The notes: generated from the sequence alone by a model not told the origin. Shown: positions 46,201-56,064, counted from the first letter of the stretch. The stretch is DNA of 64,000 bases from Stenotrophomonas maltophilia (GCF_006974125.1 NZ_CP037858.1:3038001-3102000); one strand, 5' to 3'. Program-made: numbers and translations.

Positions 46201-49200
46201 AGCGGCGCACTCGGTACGGGGACGCTGGGCATCGGCGGCAACGTCTCGCTCGATGGTGGCGCCGCGCTGAATCTGGCCAACAACGTGTCCCTGGGCGCGG
46301 GAGCCGCGCTGTCGTTGCCGGGCTCGCAGGCCATCACGTTGGGCGGGGTGCTCTCCGGTGCGGGCAGGCTGGTGAAGAACGGTGCCACCACCTTGACTCT
46401 CAATGGCGCCAACACCTTCGGCGGTGGGTTGACCGTCAACGGTGGCGGACTGGTGCTGGGCAATGCCGGTGCGCTGGGCACCGGTGCATTGTCGGTGGGC
46501 GCCAACACCACGCTGGACAGTTCGGTGGCGCTGAGCCTGGCCAACGGCGTCAATCTTGGAGCAGGGGCAGTGCTTAACCTGCTGGGCGGCCAGAATGTAG
46601 CACTGGGCGGTGTCATTGCCGGCACCGGCAGCCTGGTCAAGAACGGTGCGGCGACACTGGCGTTGAACGGGCCCAATACCTTCAGCGGGGGTGTTGGCCT
46701 CAACGCGGGCCTACTGCAGCTGGGCAATGCACAGGCACTGGGTACCGGCCAGCTGGACGTGGGCGGCAACGCGTCGCTGGATGCAGCATCGGCGCTCACC
46801 GTAAGCAACAACATCGGCCTCGCTGCCGGTGCCAATCTTTCCGTGCTGGGCAGCAATGACCTGACGCTCACCGGTCCGGTATTCGGTGCAGGCGGGTTGA
46901 TCAAGGATGGCTTGGCGCAACTCACTCTGTCCGGTGCCAATCTCTTTACCGGAGGCACCACCGTCAATGCCGGTGTACTGGCGTTGGGGGCAGGTGGCAG
47001 CCTTGCCGCAGCCGGTGCGGTGAATCTTGCCGGTGCGGGAGCGACACTGGACATCTCCGCAGCCGGCGCGGCACAGACCATCGGTGCGCTGAACGGCGTG
47101 GCGGGCAGCCAGCTTGCACTGGGCGCGCAGTCGCTCACGTTCGGCGGTGCCAGCGACGGCAGCTTTGCCGGCGTGATCGGTGGCACCGGTAGCCTGGTCA
47201 AGAACGGCACGGGCGTGCAGACGCTGTCCGGTGCAAACACCTTCAGTGGTGGCCTTGCGCTCAATGCGGGTGGCCTGATTCTCGGCAACGCCAGCGCGCT
47301 GGGGACGGGGGCGCTCGGTATCGGCGGCACCACCACGCTCGACAGCACCGTGGCGCTGAACCTGGCCAATGCGGTGAACTTTGGTGCCGGTACGCAGCTG
47401 ACGCTGGGCGGCAGCAACGATGTCACCCTTGGTGGCGTGGTGGCCGGCAACGGCAGCCTGATCAAGAATGGTGCGGGCCTGCTGACCCTCAACAACACCA
47501 ATACCTTCGGTGGCGGCCTGACTTTGAATGGTGGCGGCCTGGTGGTCGGTGCGAATGGTGCGCTAGGTACCGGCGCGCTGGCGGTGAATGCCAGTACCGC
47601 GCTGGATGCAGGCGCGGCAGTGACGCTCGGCAATGCAATCACGCTGGGCTCGGGCGTTGCACTGACATTGCCTGGCAGCAACGCGCTGACGCTGGCGGGT
47701 GTGATCGGTGGCAACGGCAGCCTGGTCAAGAACGGCGCTACCACGCTGACGCTGTCCGGTGCCAATACCTACACCGGCGGTACCACCATCAACGCCGGCA
47801 CGCTGGCGCTGGGCACGGGTGGAAGTCTCGCCGCAGCGGGTGATGTCACGCTGGGCGCGGGCGCTGGCTTCGATATCTCCGGTGCCGGCAGCAGCCAGAC
47901 CATCGGTGCGCTCAACGGTGCGGGCGGCAGCACGCTGGCGCTGGGCGGAAATTCATTGACCTTCGGTACGGCCAGCAACGCCGCGTTCGACGGCGTGATC
48001 AGTGGCGGCGGCGGTCTGATCAAGGTAGGCGCGGGCGTACAGACGCTGTCCGGCGCCAACACCTTTGGCGGCGGCGTGACGCTCAACGCAGGCGGGCTGG
48101 TGCTGGGCAATGACGCGGCGCTGGGCACGGGTACCTTGACCGTCGGCGGTGCCGCCACGCTGGATACCACCGGCCTGGCAACGCTGGCCAACAACATCGC
48201 GCTCAACGCCGGGCTGACCGTGCTCGGCAGCAACGCGCTGACACTCAACGGTGTTCTTTCCGGGGCCGGCAGCCTGACCAAGAATGGCGGCGCAACGCTG
48301 ACCCTGAACGGCATCAACACCTACACCGGTGGCACCAACATCAACGCCGGCACGCTGGCGCTGGGGGCCGGCGCCAGCCTGGCGGCGAGCGGCACGGTGA
48401 ACCTCGCTACCGGTGCCACGCTGGATCTGTCTGCCGGCAGCGGCACGCAGGTGTTCGGCACCCTGGTCGGCAACGGTACGGTGAACCTTGGTGCCAACTC
48501 GATCGAAGTGGGCGGCGCCACCAATGGCACCTTCAGTGGCTCGATCGCAGGCACGGGTGGCCTGACCAAGGTTGGTACGGGCATCGAGACGCTGACCGGT
48601 GCCAACACCTACACCGGCGGCACCTTCATCAATGCCGGTACGCTGGCGATTGGTCCGGGCGGCAGCCTGGCAGCCACCGGCGCGGTGACGCTGGGTGCAG
48701 CAGGCACCGGCTTCGATATCTCCACCGCAGGGGCCAACCAGACCATCGGCTCGTTGAACGGCGTGGCCGGCTCGACGGTGAGCCTGGGGGCACAGACGCT
48801 GACACTCGGTGGTGTTGGCAACAGCCTCTTCGATGGCGCGATTTCCGGCACGGGTGGCCTGGTCAAGAATGGCGCCGGCATCCTCACGCTGGGCGGTGCC
48901 AATCTGTTCAGTGGTGGCGTTGCACTCAACGGCGGTGGCCTGGTGGTCGGCAACAACGCTGCGCTCGGCAGCGGTGCGTTGACGGTCGGAAGCAACGCAA
49001 CACTGGATGCATCGACCGCTGCCAGCCTGGCCAACAACATCAGCCTGGCAGCGGGTGCCAATCTTGATCTGCTCGGCAGCCAGGCGCTGGCGCTGGGCGG
49101 TGTGATCTCGGGTACAGGTGGGTTGATCAAGGACGGTGCGGCCACGGTAACCCTGAGCGGTGCCAACACCTACACCGGGGGTACCACCATCAACAGCGGC

Positions 49201-52200
49201 ACGCTGGCGATCGGTGCCGGTGGCAGCCTCGCCGCAACCGGCGCGGTGAACCTGGCCGGTACCGGCACGCTCGACATCTCGGCGGGCAACCAGGCCATCG
49301 GTTCGCTGGCCGGCGTGGCCGGCAGCACGGTGGCGCTGGGCGGCAGCACGCTGACCCTGGGCGGCACAGTGGACAGCACCTTCAACGGTGCGATCAGCGG
49401 CAATGGTGGGCTGATCAAGAACGGCGCGGGCGTGCAGACGCTCACTGGGGCCAGCACCTTCAGCGGTGGCGTGGCGCTCAACGCCGGTGGCCTGGTGGTC
49501 GGCAACAACGCTGCGCTGGGCACCGGTGCGGTGACGGTCGGTGGCGCGGCTACGCTCGATTCGAACACCGCGGTGACGCTGGCCAACAACTTCATCCTCA
49601 ACAACGCGTTGACCGTCCTCGGCAGCAACAATCTGACCCTCAACGGCAACCTGAGTGGTACCGGCAGCCTGACCAAGGAGGGTGCGGCGACGCTGACCCT
49701 GAACGGCACCAACACCTATACCGGTGGCACCAACATCAACGCCGGTACGTTGGCACTGGGTGCTGGCGCGAGCCTGCACGCCAGTGGCATCGTCAACCTG
49801 GCCTCGGGTGCGACGTTCGATCTGTCGGCGGGCAGCGGCACGCAGCAGTTCGGTACCCTGATCGGCAACGGTACGGTGAATCTGGGCGCCAACACGCTGA
49901 CGATCGGAGACGCCACCAATGGCACCTTCAGTGGTTCGGTGGCGGGCACCGGTGGCCTGGTCAAGGAAGGTTCGGGCACCCAGACGTTGACCGGCACCAA
50001 TACCTTCACCGGTGGCACCACCATCAACGCTGGCACGCTGGCGATCGGCGCCGGTGGCAGCCTGGCTGCCACGGGTGCGGTGAATCTGGCCAACGCCGGT
50101 ACCGCCTTTGACATCAGCGCGGGCGGCCCGCAGGCCATCGGCTCGCTGGCAGGCGTGGCCGGCAGCACCGTGGCGCTGGGTGGCAGCACGCTGACACTCA
50201 ATGGCGTGGGCAACACTACGTTCGCTGGTGACATCACCGGCACCGGTGGCCTGGTGAAGAACGGCGCTGGCGTGCAGACCCTGAGCGGCAGCAATACCTT
50301 CAGCGGCGGCGTGGCACTCAATGCCGGTGGCCTGGTGCTGGGCGACAACGGTGCACTGGGAACCGGCACGCTGACCGTGGGCGGCAACGCCAGCCTGGAC
50401 GGCACCAGCGCGTTGACCCTGGCCAACACCGTGCAGCTGGCCAGCGGCACGCTGACCCTGGCCGGCGGCAACACGCTGACCTTGAACGGCCCGATCAGCG
50501 GCGCTGGCGGCCTGCTCAAGGATGGCGCAGCGACGGTCACCCTGGGCGGTGCCAGCACCTATACCGGTGCCACCACCATCAACAGCGGCACGCTGGCGGT
50601 GGCGGCCGGTGGCAGCCTGTCCGGTGCCAGCACGGTGAACCTGGCCGGCGCTGGCACGTTGGACATCAGTGCCGGTGGCAGCCAGAGCATCGGTGGCCTG
50701 GCTGGCGTAACCGGCTCCAGCGTGGTGCTGGGTGGTGCAACCCTGACCACCGGCGGCAACAATGGCAGCACCACCTTCGGCGGTGTGCTCAGTGGCACCG
50801 GCGGCCTGGTGCAGAGCGGCACCGGCACGCTGACCCTGAGCGGCGACAACGTCTATACCGGCGGCACCACCATCAATGGCGGCAGCACGCTGCAGATCGG
50901 CAACGGCGGCAGCACCGGCTCGGTGCTGGGTGACATCACCAACAACGGCAGCCTGGTCTACAACCTCGGCACCACGGCAACCGTGGGTGCTGTGGTCAGC
51001 GGCAGCGGCGGCCTGACCCAGGCCGGCAGTGGCACGCTGGTGCTGACCGGCAACAACACCTACACCGGCGGTACCACCATCAATGCCGGTGGCACGCTGC
51101 AGGTCGGCAACGGCGGTGCGACCGGTGCGATTGTCGGTGACATCACCAACAACGGTGCGCTGGTGTCCAACGTGGCCGGCAACACCACGCTGGGCGGCAC
51201 CATCAGCGGCGCTGGTGGCCTGACCCAGGCCGGCAACGGCACGCTGACCCTGACCGGCAACAACACCTATACCGGCGGCACCACCATCAATACCGGCGGC
51301 ACGCTGCAGGTGGGCAATGGCGGTGCGACCGGCGCGATCACCGGCAATGTCGCCAACAACGGCAGCCTGGTGTTCAACGTCGGCGGCAACACCACGGTCG
51401 GCGGTGCGATCAGCGGCAGTGGTGGCCTGACCCAGGCCGGCGCCGGCGTGCTGACCCTGGTAGGCAACAACAGCTACACCGGCGGCACCACCATCAATGC
51501 CGGCGGCACGCTGCAGGTCGGCAACGGCGGGGCAACCGGCGCCATCGCCGGCGACATCACCAACAATGGTGCGTTGATTTCCAACGTGGCCGGCAATACT
51601 GCGCTGGGCGGCACCATCAGCGGTACGGGTGGCCTGACCCAGGCGGGCAGTGGGTCGCTGGTGCTGACCGGCACCAGCACCTACACCGGCGGTACCACCA
51701 TCAACGCCGGCGGTACGCTGCAGCTGGGCAATGGCGGTGCGACCGGCTCGATCGTCGGCGACATCACCAACAACGGCACGCTGGTGTCGAACGTGGCGGG
51801 CAACACCACGCTGGGGGGCACCATCAGCGGCAGCGGCGGCCTGACCCAGGCCGGCAGCGGCACACTGACCGTGACCGCCAACAACACCTACACCGGGCCG
51901 ACCACGATCAACGCAGGCGGCACGCTGCAGGTGGGCAACGGCGGTGCGACCGGCGCGATCGGCGGCAACGTCACCAACAATGGCAGCCTGGTGTTCAACG
52001 TGGGTGGCAACACCACCGTCGGCGGCGCCATCAGCGGCAGCGGTGGCCTGACCCAGGCCGGCAGCGGCACGTTGATCCTGGGCGGCAACAACACCTATAC
52101 CGGCGGCACCACCATCAACACCGGCGGCACGCTGCAGGTTGGCAACGGCGGCGCGAGCGGATCGATTGCCGGCAACGTCAGCAACAATGGCAGCCTGGTG

Positions 52201-54084
52201 TTCAACGTAGGTGGCAACACCACCGTCGGTGGCACCATCAGCGGCAGCGGTGGCCTGACCCAGGCCGGCACCGGAACGGTCACCCTGACCGGCAACAACA
52301 CCTACACCGGCGGCACCACCATCAATGCGGGTGGCACGGTGCAGGTCGGCAACGGCGGGGCCAGCGGTTCGGTCACCGGCAACATCACCAACAACGGTGG
52401 CCTGGTCATCAACACCGGCGGCACCACCACGCTGGGCGGCACCATCAGCGGTGGCGGCAGCATCGTGCAGGCCGGTCCGGGAGGCCTGAACCTGGGCGGC
52501 AACAGCGGTGGCTTCAGCGGTACCGGCCAGGTCACCGGCGGCGGCCTGAATGTCACCGGCAACATCGGCGGCCAGTGGACCATCGGTAGCGGCACCACGC
52601 TGTCCGGCACCGGCACCATCGGTGGCACTGGCGGTGGCGTGACGGTATCCACCGGGGGCGTGCTGTCGCCGGGCAATGGCCCGGGCAATGGCACCGGCAC
52701 GATCACGGTGGGGGGCAACCTGACCCTGTCGCCGGGCAGCACGCTGGGCATCGATCTGGGTGCTACAGGCAGCGACACGGTGCAGGTGGGGGGAAGTGCC
52801 AGCGTAGGTGGCAGCATCGTGCAGGTGAACACCATTTCGCCGAGCACCAGCTACCAGCAGGGCCAGCAGTACACCGTGATCAACGCGGGTGGTGGCGTCA
52901 GCGGGCAGTTCGCCTCGGCAACCACGCCGTCGGCCTTCCTGACCATCACCCCGGTCTATACCGCGAACACGGCCAACCTGCAGATCGATGTGGCGCAGAC
53001 CGCGGCATTCACCACGGCGGCGAAGACGCGCAACCAGTACAACACCGCTGCAGCGCTGGACAGCCTGCCGCAGAGTGGTTCGGCACTGGGCCTGTACAAC
53101 ACGCTGCTGATGTATGACGCGGGTACCGCGCGCGCGGCGTTCGACCAGCTGTCCGGTGAAGTACATGCGGCCAGCCGTGCGGTGCTGCTGTACGACAACT
53201 ACCTGGAGGAGGGCATCCGCCAGCGCCTGGGCAGTGAGTTGCCGACCGTGCGTGGTGAGCGTGCCTCGGCCTGGCTGGCCGGTAGTGGCAAGGTGTTCCG
53301 CCAGGACGGTGACGGCAACGGCGATGACATCCGCTCCAACCGCAATGCGCTGATGGCGGGCGTGGACTGGCAGCTGGGCGAGCACGTGGTGCTGGGTGCG
53401 GCCGCAGGCAACGAGCGGCTGGATACGCGCCTGTACGATCGCAGCTCGCGGGCCCGCCTGCGCGGCAATACGTTCGGCCTGTATGCGCAGGGCCAGTGGA
53501 ACAACGGCTTCGCGGTCGGTGGCAGCGTATCGCGCGGTGACTACCGCACGCGTACCACGCGTGAGGTGCCGCTGCTGGGCCAGACCCTGTACAGCCGCCA
53601 GGACTCGGATGTGACCATCGCGCAGGTGGAGGGCAGCTGGACCTGGACCCATGGCAAGACCCAACTGCAGCCGTATGTGCAGTTCACCAAGCACTGGGTC
53701 GACAGCGATCGCGCAGTGGAGCAGGGCGGCACTGCTGCACTGGAGCTGGAAGGCGGCAAGGACACGCTCAATGTCAGCACCGTGGGCGTGCGTGGACGCT
53801 GGGACGTGGGCAGCGGCGAGCGCTTCCCGGCGCAGCTGACGGTTGGCCTGGGCTGGCAGCACGCGTCGGGTGATACCGATGTGGCCAGCCGCAACCGCTT
53901 CGCCGTGGGTGGCAACGCGTTCGATGTCTACAGCACGGTGATGGCGCGTAACGCGCTGGTCAGCCAGGTCGGCGTGGCAGTTGGGCTCGGCCGCAACAGC
54001 CAGCTGTCGATGTTCGTGCAGGGCCAGCACGGCGATGGTCGCCGCGATGTCGGCGGGCAGATCAACCTGCGCGTGGGCTTCTGA
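43213..54084 (+). CDS. Giant repeat-rich autotransporter (PATR-type passenger)
   Basis: This 3623-residue type Va autotransporter has an extended signal peptide (MNRIYRLVFNRALGVMQVASEVAQ, with the hydrophobic core to about residue 59). From about residue 400 to 2540 it holds some two dozen ~90-residue repeats with cores such as GGTGSLVKNGAATLTL...NTFSGG (passenger-associated transport repeats) in two sub-types. From about residue 2545 come eight near-identical 69-residue units (207 bp each, 50853 to about 52500). The barrel (about 3340-3623) ends INLRVGF. The passenger is Gly/Asn/Thr/Leu-rich, typical of beta-helix adhesins. ESPR homology and the ATG at 43213 with ggag upstream support this start; a longer frame to 43123 is unlikely. 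Adhesion or biofilm function is inferred. Confidence 0.92.
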   Translation: MNRIYRLVFNRALGVMQVASEVAQNPGGSAVCTARVPRLRAHQLAVALAATLASGSAFAACTGTTTVDCDGTTNINNYSNATNGLTLNIASGALLRTPPIVGGGNAATLTGDNVTVNNSGTIDPSSIILASPGLVVGNGLANNSAILVNNNSGGQIKGVVNIATLLGFGGQALVAQNVNGTTTINNAGLISTSLIGVGSVSDATTVVTYGGAAANVTNTGTIDGRVGLGASGGNAFLNAGAVSGSVHLGDSTGGNTFTAVSGSSVVAGGGTAIAGVITGVTGVKVAAAGSVDAGTGSGATNNTLVLQNSASGTGSGTGGAVTTLGWNQYLNFRKLTVNSGTWNLQGGWTGAGATTLNDGLVNFNDAGSFGTGLFTANGGAIAASTAGLNLANAFSLGGNLSLSGTNAFGLGGVLSGAGGLTVNNTGIVTLGGANLFSGGVNLNAGGLLLGNAGALGSGTLTVGGTASLDTTAAFNLSNNLIVSGGGTLNLLGNNSLGLNGSISGAGNLVKAGPGTLTLNGANLLTGSFAVTGGALALGAGGSLSPTSAISLSAGTNLDLSVAASQTIGSLAGSGALNLGARSLTLGGLNTNTTFSGVIGGVGGALVKVGTGTQTLSGASTFTGGVALNGGGLLLGNAGALGTGALSVGGNVSLDGTGSLALANAVNLGAGSILNLSGNQALTFNGVIGGTGSLVKNGAATLTLNNANTFGGGLSLTAGGLVLGNGGALGTGALNVGGAVTLDASSALTVGNGINLGLGGSLNVLGGNALTLGGVIGGTGSLVKNGASTLTLGGANAFTGGLNVNAGKVALASGGSLAATGAVSLAGAGAELDISLGGNQTIGALSGVAGSTLSLGSSTLTFGDATNQTFAGAIGGTGGLVKQGIGIQTLTGANTFSGGVNLAAGGLVLGNAGALGSGALSISGNGSLDTTAAMNLGNAINLGAALTLPGSQNLTLGGDITGTGSQVKNGASTLTLNGTNTFTGGLSANAGALLLGNSGALGTGTLGIGGNVSLDGGAALNLANNVSLGAGAALSLPGSQAITLGGVLSGAGRLVKNGATTLTLNGANTFGGGLTVNGGGLVLGNAGALGTGALSVGANTTLDSSVALSLANGVNLGAGAVLNLLGGQNVALGGVIAGTGSLVKNGAATLALNGPNTFSGGVGLNAGLLQLGNAQALGTGQLDVGGNASLDAASALTVSNNIGLAAGANLSVLGSNDLTLTGPVFGAGGLIKDGLAQLTLSGANLFTGGTTVNAGVLALGAGGSLAAAGAVNLAGAGATLDISAAGAAQTIGALNGVAGSQLALGAQSLTFGGASDGSFAGVIGGTGSLVKNGTGVQTLSGANTFSGGLALNAGGLILGNASALGTGALGIGGTTTLDSTVALNLANAVNFGAGTQLTLGGSNDVTLGGVVAGNGSLIKNGAGLLTLNNTNTFGGGLTLNGGGLVVGANGALGTGALAVNASTALDAGAAVTLGNAITLGSGVALTLPGSNALTLAGVIGGNGSLVKNGATTLTLSGANTYTGGTTINAGTLALGTGGSLAAAGDVTLGAGAGFDISGAGSSQTIGALNGAGGSTLALGGNSLTFGTASNAAFDGVISGGGGLIKVGAGVQTLSGANTFGGGVTLNAGGLVLGNDAALGTGTLTVGGAATLDTTGLATLANNIALNAGLTVLGSNALTLNGVLSGAGSLTKNGGATLTLNGINTYTGGTNINAGTLALGAGASLAASGTVNLATGATLDLSAGSGTQVFGTLVGNGTVNLGANSIEVGGATNGTFSGSIAGTGGLTKVGTGIETLTGANTYTGGTFINAGTLAIGPGGSLAATGAVTLGAAGTGFDISTAGANQTIGSLNGVAGSTVSLGAQTLTLGGVGNSLFDGAISGTGGLVKNGAGILTLGGANLFSGGVALNGGGLVVGNNAALGSGALTVGSNATLDASTAASLANNISLAAGANLDLLGSQALALGGVISGTGGLIKDGAATVTLSGANTYTGGTTINSGTLAIGAGGSLAATGAVNLAGTGTLDISAGNQAIGSLAGVAGSTVALGGSTLTLGGTVDSTFNGAISGNGGLIKNGAGVQTLTGASTFSGGVALNAGGLVVGNNAALGTGAVTVGGAATLDSNTAVTLANNFILNNALTVLGSNNLTLNGNLSGTGSLTKEGAATLTLNGTNTYTGGTNINAGTLALGAGASLHASGIVNLASGATFDLSAGSGTQQFGTLIGNGTVNLGANTLTIGDATNGTFSGSVAGTGGLVKEGSGTQTLTGTNTFTGGTTINAGTLAIGAGGSLAATGAVNLANAGTAFDISAGGPQAIGSLAGVAGSTVALGGSTLTLNGVGNTTFAGDITGTGGLVKNGAGVQTLSGSNTFSGGVALNAGGLVLGDNGALGTGTLTVGGNASLDGTSALTLANTVQLASGTLTLAGGNTLTLNGPISGAGGLLKDGAATVTLGGASTYTGATTINSGTLAVAAGGSLSGASTVNLAGAGTLDISAGGSQSIGGLAGVTGSSVVLGGATLTTGGNNGSTTFGGVLSGTGGLVQSGTGTLTLSGDNVYTGGTTINGGSTLQIGNGGSTGSVLGDITNNGSLVYNLGTTATVGAVVSGSGGLTQAGSGTLVLTGNNTYTGGTTINAGGTLQVGNGGATGAIVGDITNNGALVSNVAGNTTLGGTISGAGGLTQAGNGTLTLTGNNTYTGGTTINTGGTLQVGNGGATGAITGNVANNGSLVFNVGGNTTVGGAISGSGGLTQAGAGVLTLVGNNSYTGGTTINAGGTLQVGNGGATGAIAGDITNNGALISNVAGNTALGGTISGTGGLTQAGSGSLVLTGTSTYTGGTTINAGGTLQLGNGGATGSIVGDITNNGTLVSNVAGNTTLGGTISGSGGLTQAGSGTLTVTANNTYTGPTTINAGGTLQVGNGGATGAIGGNVTNNGSLVFNVGGNTTVGGAISGSGGLTQAGSGTLILGGNNTYTGGTTINTGGTLQVGNGGASGSIAGNVSNNGSLVFNVGGNTTVGGTISGSGGLTQAGTGTVTLTGNNTYTGGTTINAGGTVQVGNGGASGSVTGNITNNGGLVINTGGTTTLGGTISGGGSIVQAGPGGLNLGGNSGGFSGTGQVTGGGLNVTGNIGGQWTIGSGTTLSGTGTIGGTGGGVTVSTGGVLSPGNGPGNGTGTITVGGNLTLSPGSTLGIDLGATGSDTVQVGGSASVGGSIVQVNTISPSTSYQQGQQYTVINAGGGVSGQFASATTPSAFLTITPVYTANTANLQIDVAQTAAFTTAAKTRNQYNTAAALDSLPQSGSALGLYNTLLMYDAGTARAAFDQLSGEVHAASRAVLLYDNYLEEGIRQRLGSELPTVRGERASAWLAGSGKVFRQDGDGNGDDIRSNRNALMAGVDWQLGEHVVLGAAAGNERLDTRLYDRSSRARLRGNTFGLYAQGQWNNGFAVGGSVSRGDYRTRTTREVPLLGQTLYSRQDSDVTIAQVEGSWTWTHGKTQLQPYVQFTKHWVDSDRAVEQGGTAALELEGGKDTLNVSTVGVRGRWDVGSGERFPAQLTVGLGWQHASGDTDVASRNRFAVGGNAFDVYSTVMARNALVSQVGVAVGLGRNSQLSMFVQGQHGDGRRDVGGQINLRVGF
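50853..52508 (+). repeat. Tandem 207-bp repeats within the autotransporter gene
   Basis: About eight consecutive units of exactly 207 bp encode NTYTGGTTINAGGTLQVGNG...GGLTQAGSGTLTLTGN-type 69-residue repeats. Boundaries recur at 51060, 51267, 51474, 51681, 51888, 52095 and 52302. Near-identity at the DNA level suggests recent expansion and potential for copy-number change. Confidence 0.9.
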
Positions 54085-54141
54085 GTGGAGCAGGGCCGCA
54101 ATGGATCCGCGCGCTGCGTGGATCCGGGTCGGGGCGGAGGG

Positions 54142-54585
54142 TTACATCCTCCGCTCCATCTCCACGGCGTCGATGCCGGGGCCGTGGCCATCCGGCACCA
54201 CCCGTGTCACCTGGAAGCCCAGGCCAGCGTAGAAGCCCCGGGTGTGCTGGCTGGTGCTGAGCGTGATGCGTGCAATCGAGGCATCACGTTCGGCCTGCTG
54301 CAGTCGTGCCACCGCCAGTTCACGGCCGATTCCCTGCCGGTGCAGCGCGCGCTCGACCATGCCCCAGCAGAAGCCGGCACTGCCATCGCCGCGGCGCGAG
54401 AGCCCGCCGCAGGCAATGATGCTGCCATCGCGCTCGATGACCTGGAACGCGCAGTCCGTGGCCTGCTCATGCAGGAAGCGTTCGAAATCGCTGCGCTCTT
54501 CGGGTGCGAAGTAGGTGGGTACGTTGCTGTCGAAGATCGACAAGCAGGCGCTGGCATCGGTGGGGCGGTAGAGGCGGAGTGTCAT
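54142..54585 (-). CDS. GNAT-family N-acetyltransferase
   Basis: This 147-residue protein has the GNAT fold: acceptor-side MTLRLYRPTDASACLSIF, and the acetyl-CoA-binding pyrophosphate loop in RALHRQGIGRELAVARL (Q-x-x-G-x-G/A type), then GFYAGLGFQVTR. The substrate is unknown. The start at 54585 fits the family; an in-frame start at 54618 adds 11 residues without support. A SMAG element lies upstream. Confidence 0.9.
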   Translation of the reverse strand: MTLRLYRPTDASACLSIFDSNVPTYFAPEERSDFERFLHEQATDCAFQVIERDGSIIACGGLSRRGDGSAGFCWGMVERALHRQGIGRELAVARLQQAERDASIARITLSTSQHTRGFYAGLGFQVTRVVPDGHGPGIDAVEMERRM

Positions 54586-54608
54586 GGGTCCACGATAGAC
54601 GATCGTCA

Positions 54609-54631
54609 GTAGATCCACGCCATGCGTGGAT
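54609..54631 (+). repeat. SMAG-type GTAG palindrome, single
   Basis: gtagatccacgc/gcgtggat, same wording as copies at 6589, 14862, 20106 and 60630. Confidence 0.8.
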
Positions 54632-54660
54632 TCATGGGCCGGATGCCGTGCGTGCTTCGC

Positions 54661-55770
54661 TCAGGCAGAGATTCCCGCCAGCACCGCATACATCACCACG
54701 AAGCTGACCAGAAACAGGTAGACGCCGCCGATGGCCAGGTAGCGCAGCACGGTCAGCACCTTGTTGCCGCCGTAGACGCGCTGCTGCATCCACAGCAGGT
54801 AGACCGGGACCGCCAGCCACAGCAGTGCATACAGCCATTGGCTGACGGCGCCGAATGCGGGGGATGCGAGCGCGCTGCTGACGCCCGCGAGGAGGAAGGT
54901 TGCCAACAGCACCATCATCAGCCAGCAGTGGCTGTACAGCGCCACCACCAGGTGTTCCAGATAGCCCATCGGCCGCGGGATGTAGGCGATGCGCAGCACC
55001 AGCGCGAACACCGGCATCAGGAAGAACAGGGCACCGGGCAACGCAGTCAGGATCGCCTGCATGTACAGATCGGTCTTGCCGCCCATGCGCTGGATGTTGG
55101 TGTTGCCGTTGTGCAGGCGCTTGTTGAGCCAGTTGTTGGCGAACGTCGGCCAGCCGGCAACCACGATGGGATTGGTGTCCGCATCCCAGGGCTTGCCGTT
55201 GACGGTGTGGTTGAAGAAGGTGCCGTGCTCCGTCGTGGCGGCCTCCTTGCCGGCACCGGTGAGCTCGGCTTTGCGCTGCGCGGCTGCGGCATTCACTGCA
55301 GCCCTGGCCATGGCGAAGCCGGGGTTGCCGGTGGCGGGTGAGTTGGCCTGCTGGCGATCGATCGTCGCGAGCTGTTCCACGCGCGCGGCTTCGACCTGCT
55401 CGACGGTTGTGGCCCTGGTGTACGCCGAACCGCTGCTGCCGCCCATGTGGATGTCGTCGACATGCACGAACAGCTTGCCGATGAAGAACGTAAACAGGGT
55501 AAGGATGACGAACAGCCGCAGGGGCTGTACGTATCCCACGCGACGCCCCTTGAGGTAGTTCAGTGCGATGCGGCCGGGAACCCAGAGATCGCGCAGCGTG
55601 CGGAAGATGCGCCCGTCCAGGTGCCAGAAGGATTCGAACACTTCCTCGATGGCGTGGCCCACATGCTTGAGCGGGTTGTGCGCTGATTGCCCGCAGCGAT
55701 GGCAGTAGTGGCCATGCAGGACGGTGTCGCAGTTCTCGCAGGCGGCGTGCGCGCTGTCGGTCGAGCTCAT
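54661..55770 (-). CDS. DUF3667 domain membrane protein
   Basis: This 369-residue protein has an N-terminal zinc-ribbon-like motif (CENCDTVLHGHYCHRCGQSAHNPLKHV, within residues 10-38) typical of DUF3667, then a transmembrane helix (YVQPLRLFVILTLFTFFIGKLF), a soluble middle and about four C-terminal hydrophobic helices. Function is unknown. The start at 55770 places the zinc ribbon at the N-terminus; a frame to 55848 is longer but unsupported. Confidence 0.85.
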   Translation of the reverse strand: MSSTDSAHAACENCDTVLHGHYCHRCGQSAHNPLKHVGHAIEEVFESFWHLDGRIFRTLRDLWVPGRIALNYLKGRRVGYVQPLRLFVILTLFTFFIGKLFVHVDDIHMGGSSGSAYTRATTVEQVEAARVEQLATIDRQQANSPATGNPGFAMARAAVNAAAAQRKAELTGAGKEAATTEHGTFFNHTVNGKPWDADTNPIVVAGWPTFANNWLNKRLHNGNTNIQRMGGKTDLYMQAILTALPGALFFLMPVFALVLRIAYIPRPMGYLEHLVVALYSHCWLMMVLLATFLLAGVSSALASPAFGAVSQWLYALLWLAVPVYLLWMQQRVYGGNKVLTVLRYLAIGGVYLFLVSFVVMYAVLAGISA

Positions 55771-55874
55771 GGGCAATGGGCCAGGCGTCGGATGAAGGCG
55801 CCTACGATAGCGAATTTTCAGGTTTCGTTCAGTTTTGTCGGGGGCCACATCGGTTGTGGGAAGTCACCGAGCGC

Positions 55875-55970
55875 ATCCACGCATGGCCTGGATCAAATGG
55901 ACGTATCTGGGGCAGCAAGCCCGCCTGTTGCACGGCTGCGCTGACAGGGCCGGAGAGGGAAGGAGGCTGC
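55875..55970. repeat. Degenerate repeat block left of the orphan gene
   Basis: A degraded GTAG-type palindrome (atccacgc-atg-gcctggat, 55875-55894) is followed by a diverged copy (55911-55970, ggcagcaagcccgcctgttg onward) of the 120-bp direct repeat found at 56561 and 56755. Confidence 0.6.
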
Positions 55971-56064
55971 TGAGTCGAGCCTGACCCCTTGAGTCGCCGG
56001 GCATTGGGATCAGGATTTGGGATTGCAGCGCTTACACTGGCGGGAGGGCAAAGGGGGGGGCGAG

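Noticed and set aside
50853..52508. Regular repeats as a CRISPR array
   Set aside because: Period is 207 bp with no distinct repeat/spacer alternation, the repeats are coding in frame, and there are no cas genes.
47953..54030. 2025-codon open frame on the strand opposite the giant autotransporter (also a 1271-codon frame at 43950-47765)
   Set aside because: They exist because the repeated Gly/Thr/Leu/Asn codons read without stops in reverse. The translations are low-complexity and have no domains, while the sense frame has a signal peptide and a barrel.
55687..56016. Small plus-strand frames before the orphan gene
   Set aside because: They overlap the DUF3667 gene or repeats, lack ribosome-binding sites and resemble no protein.
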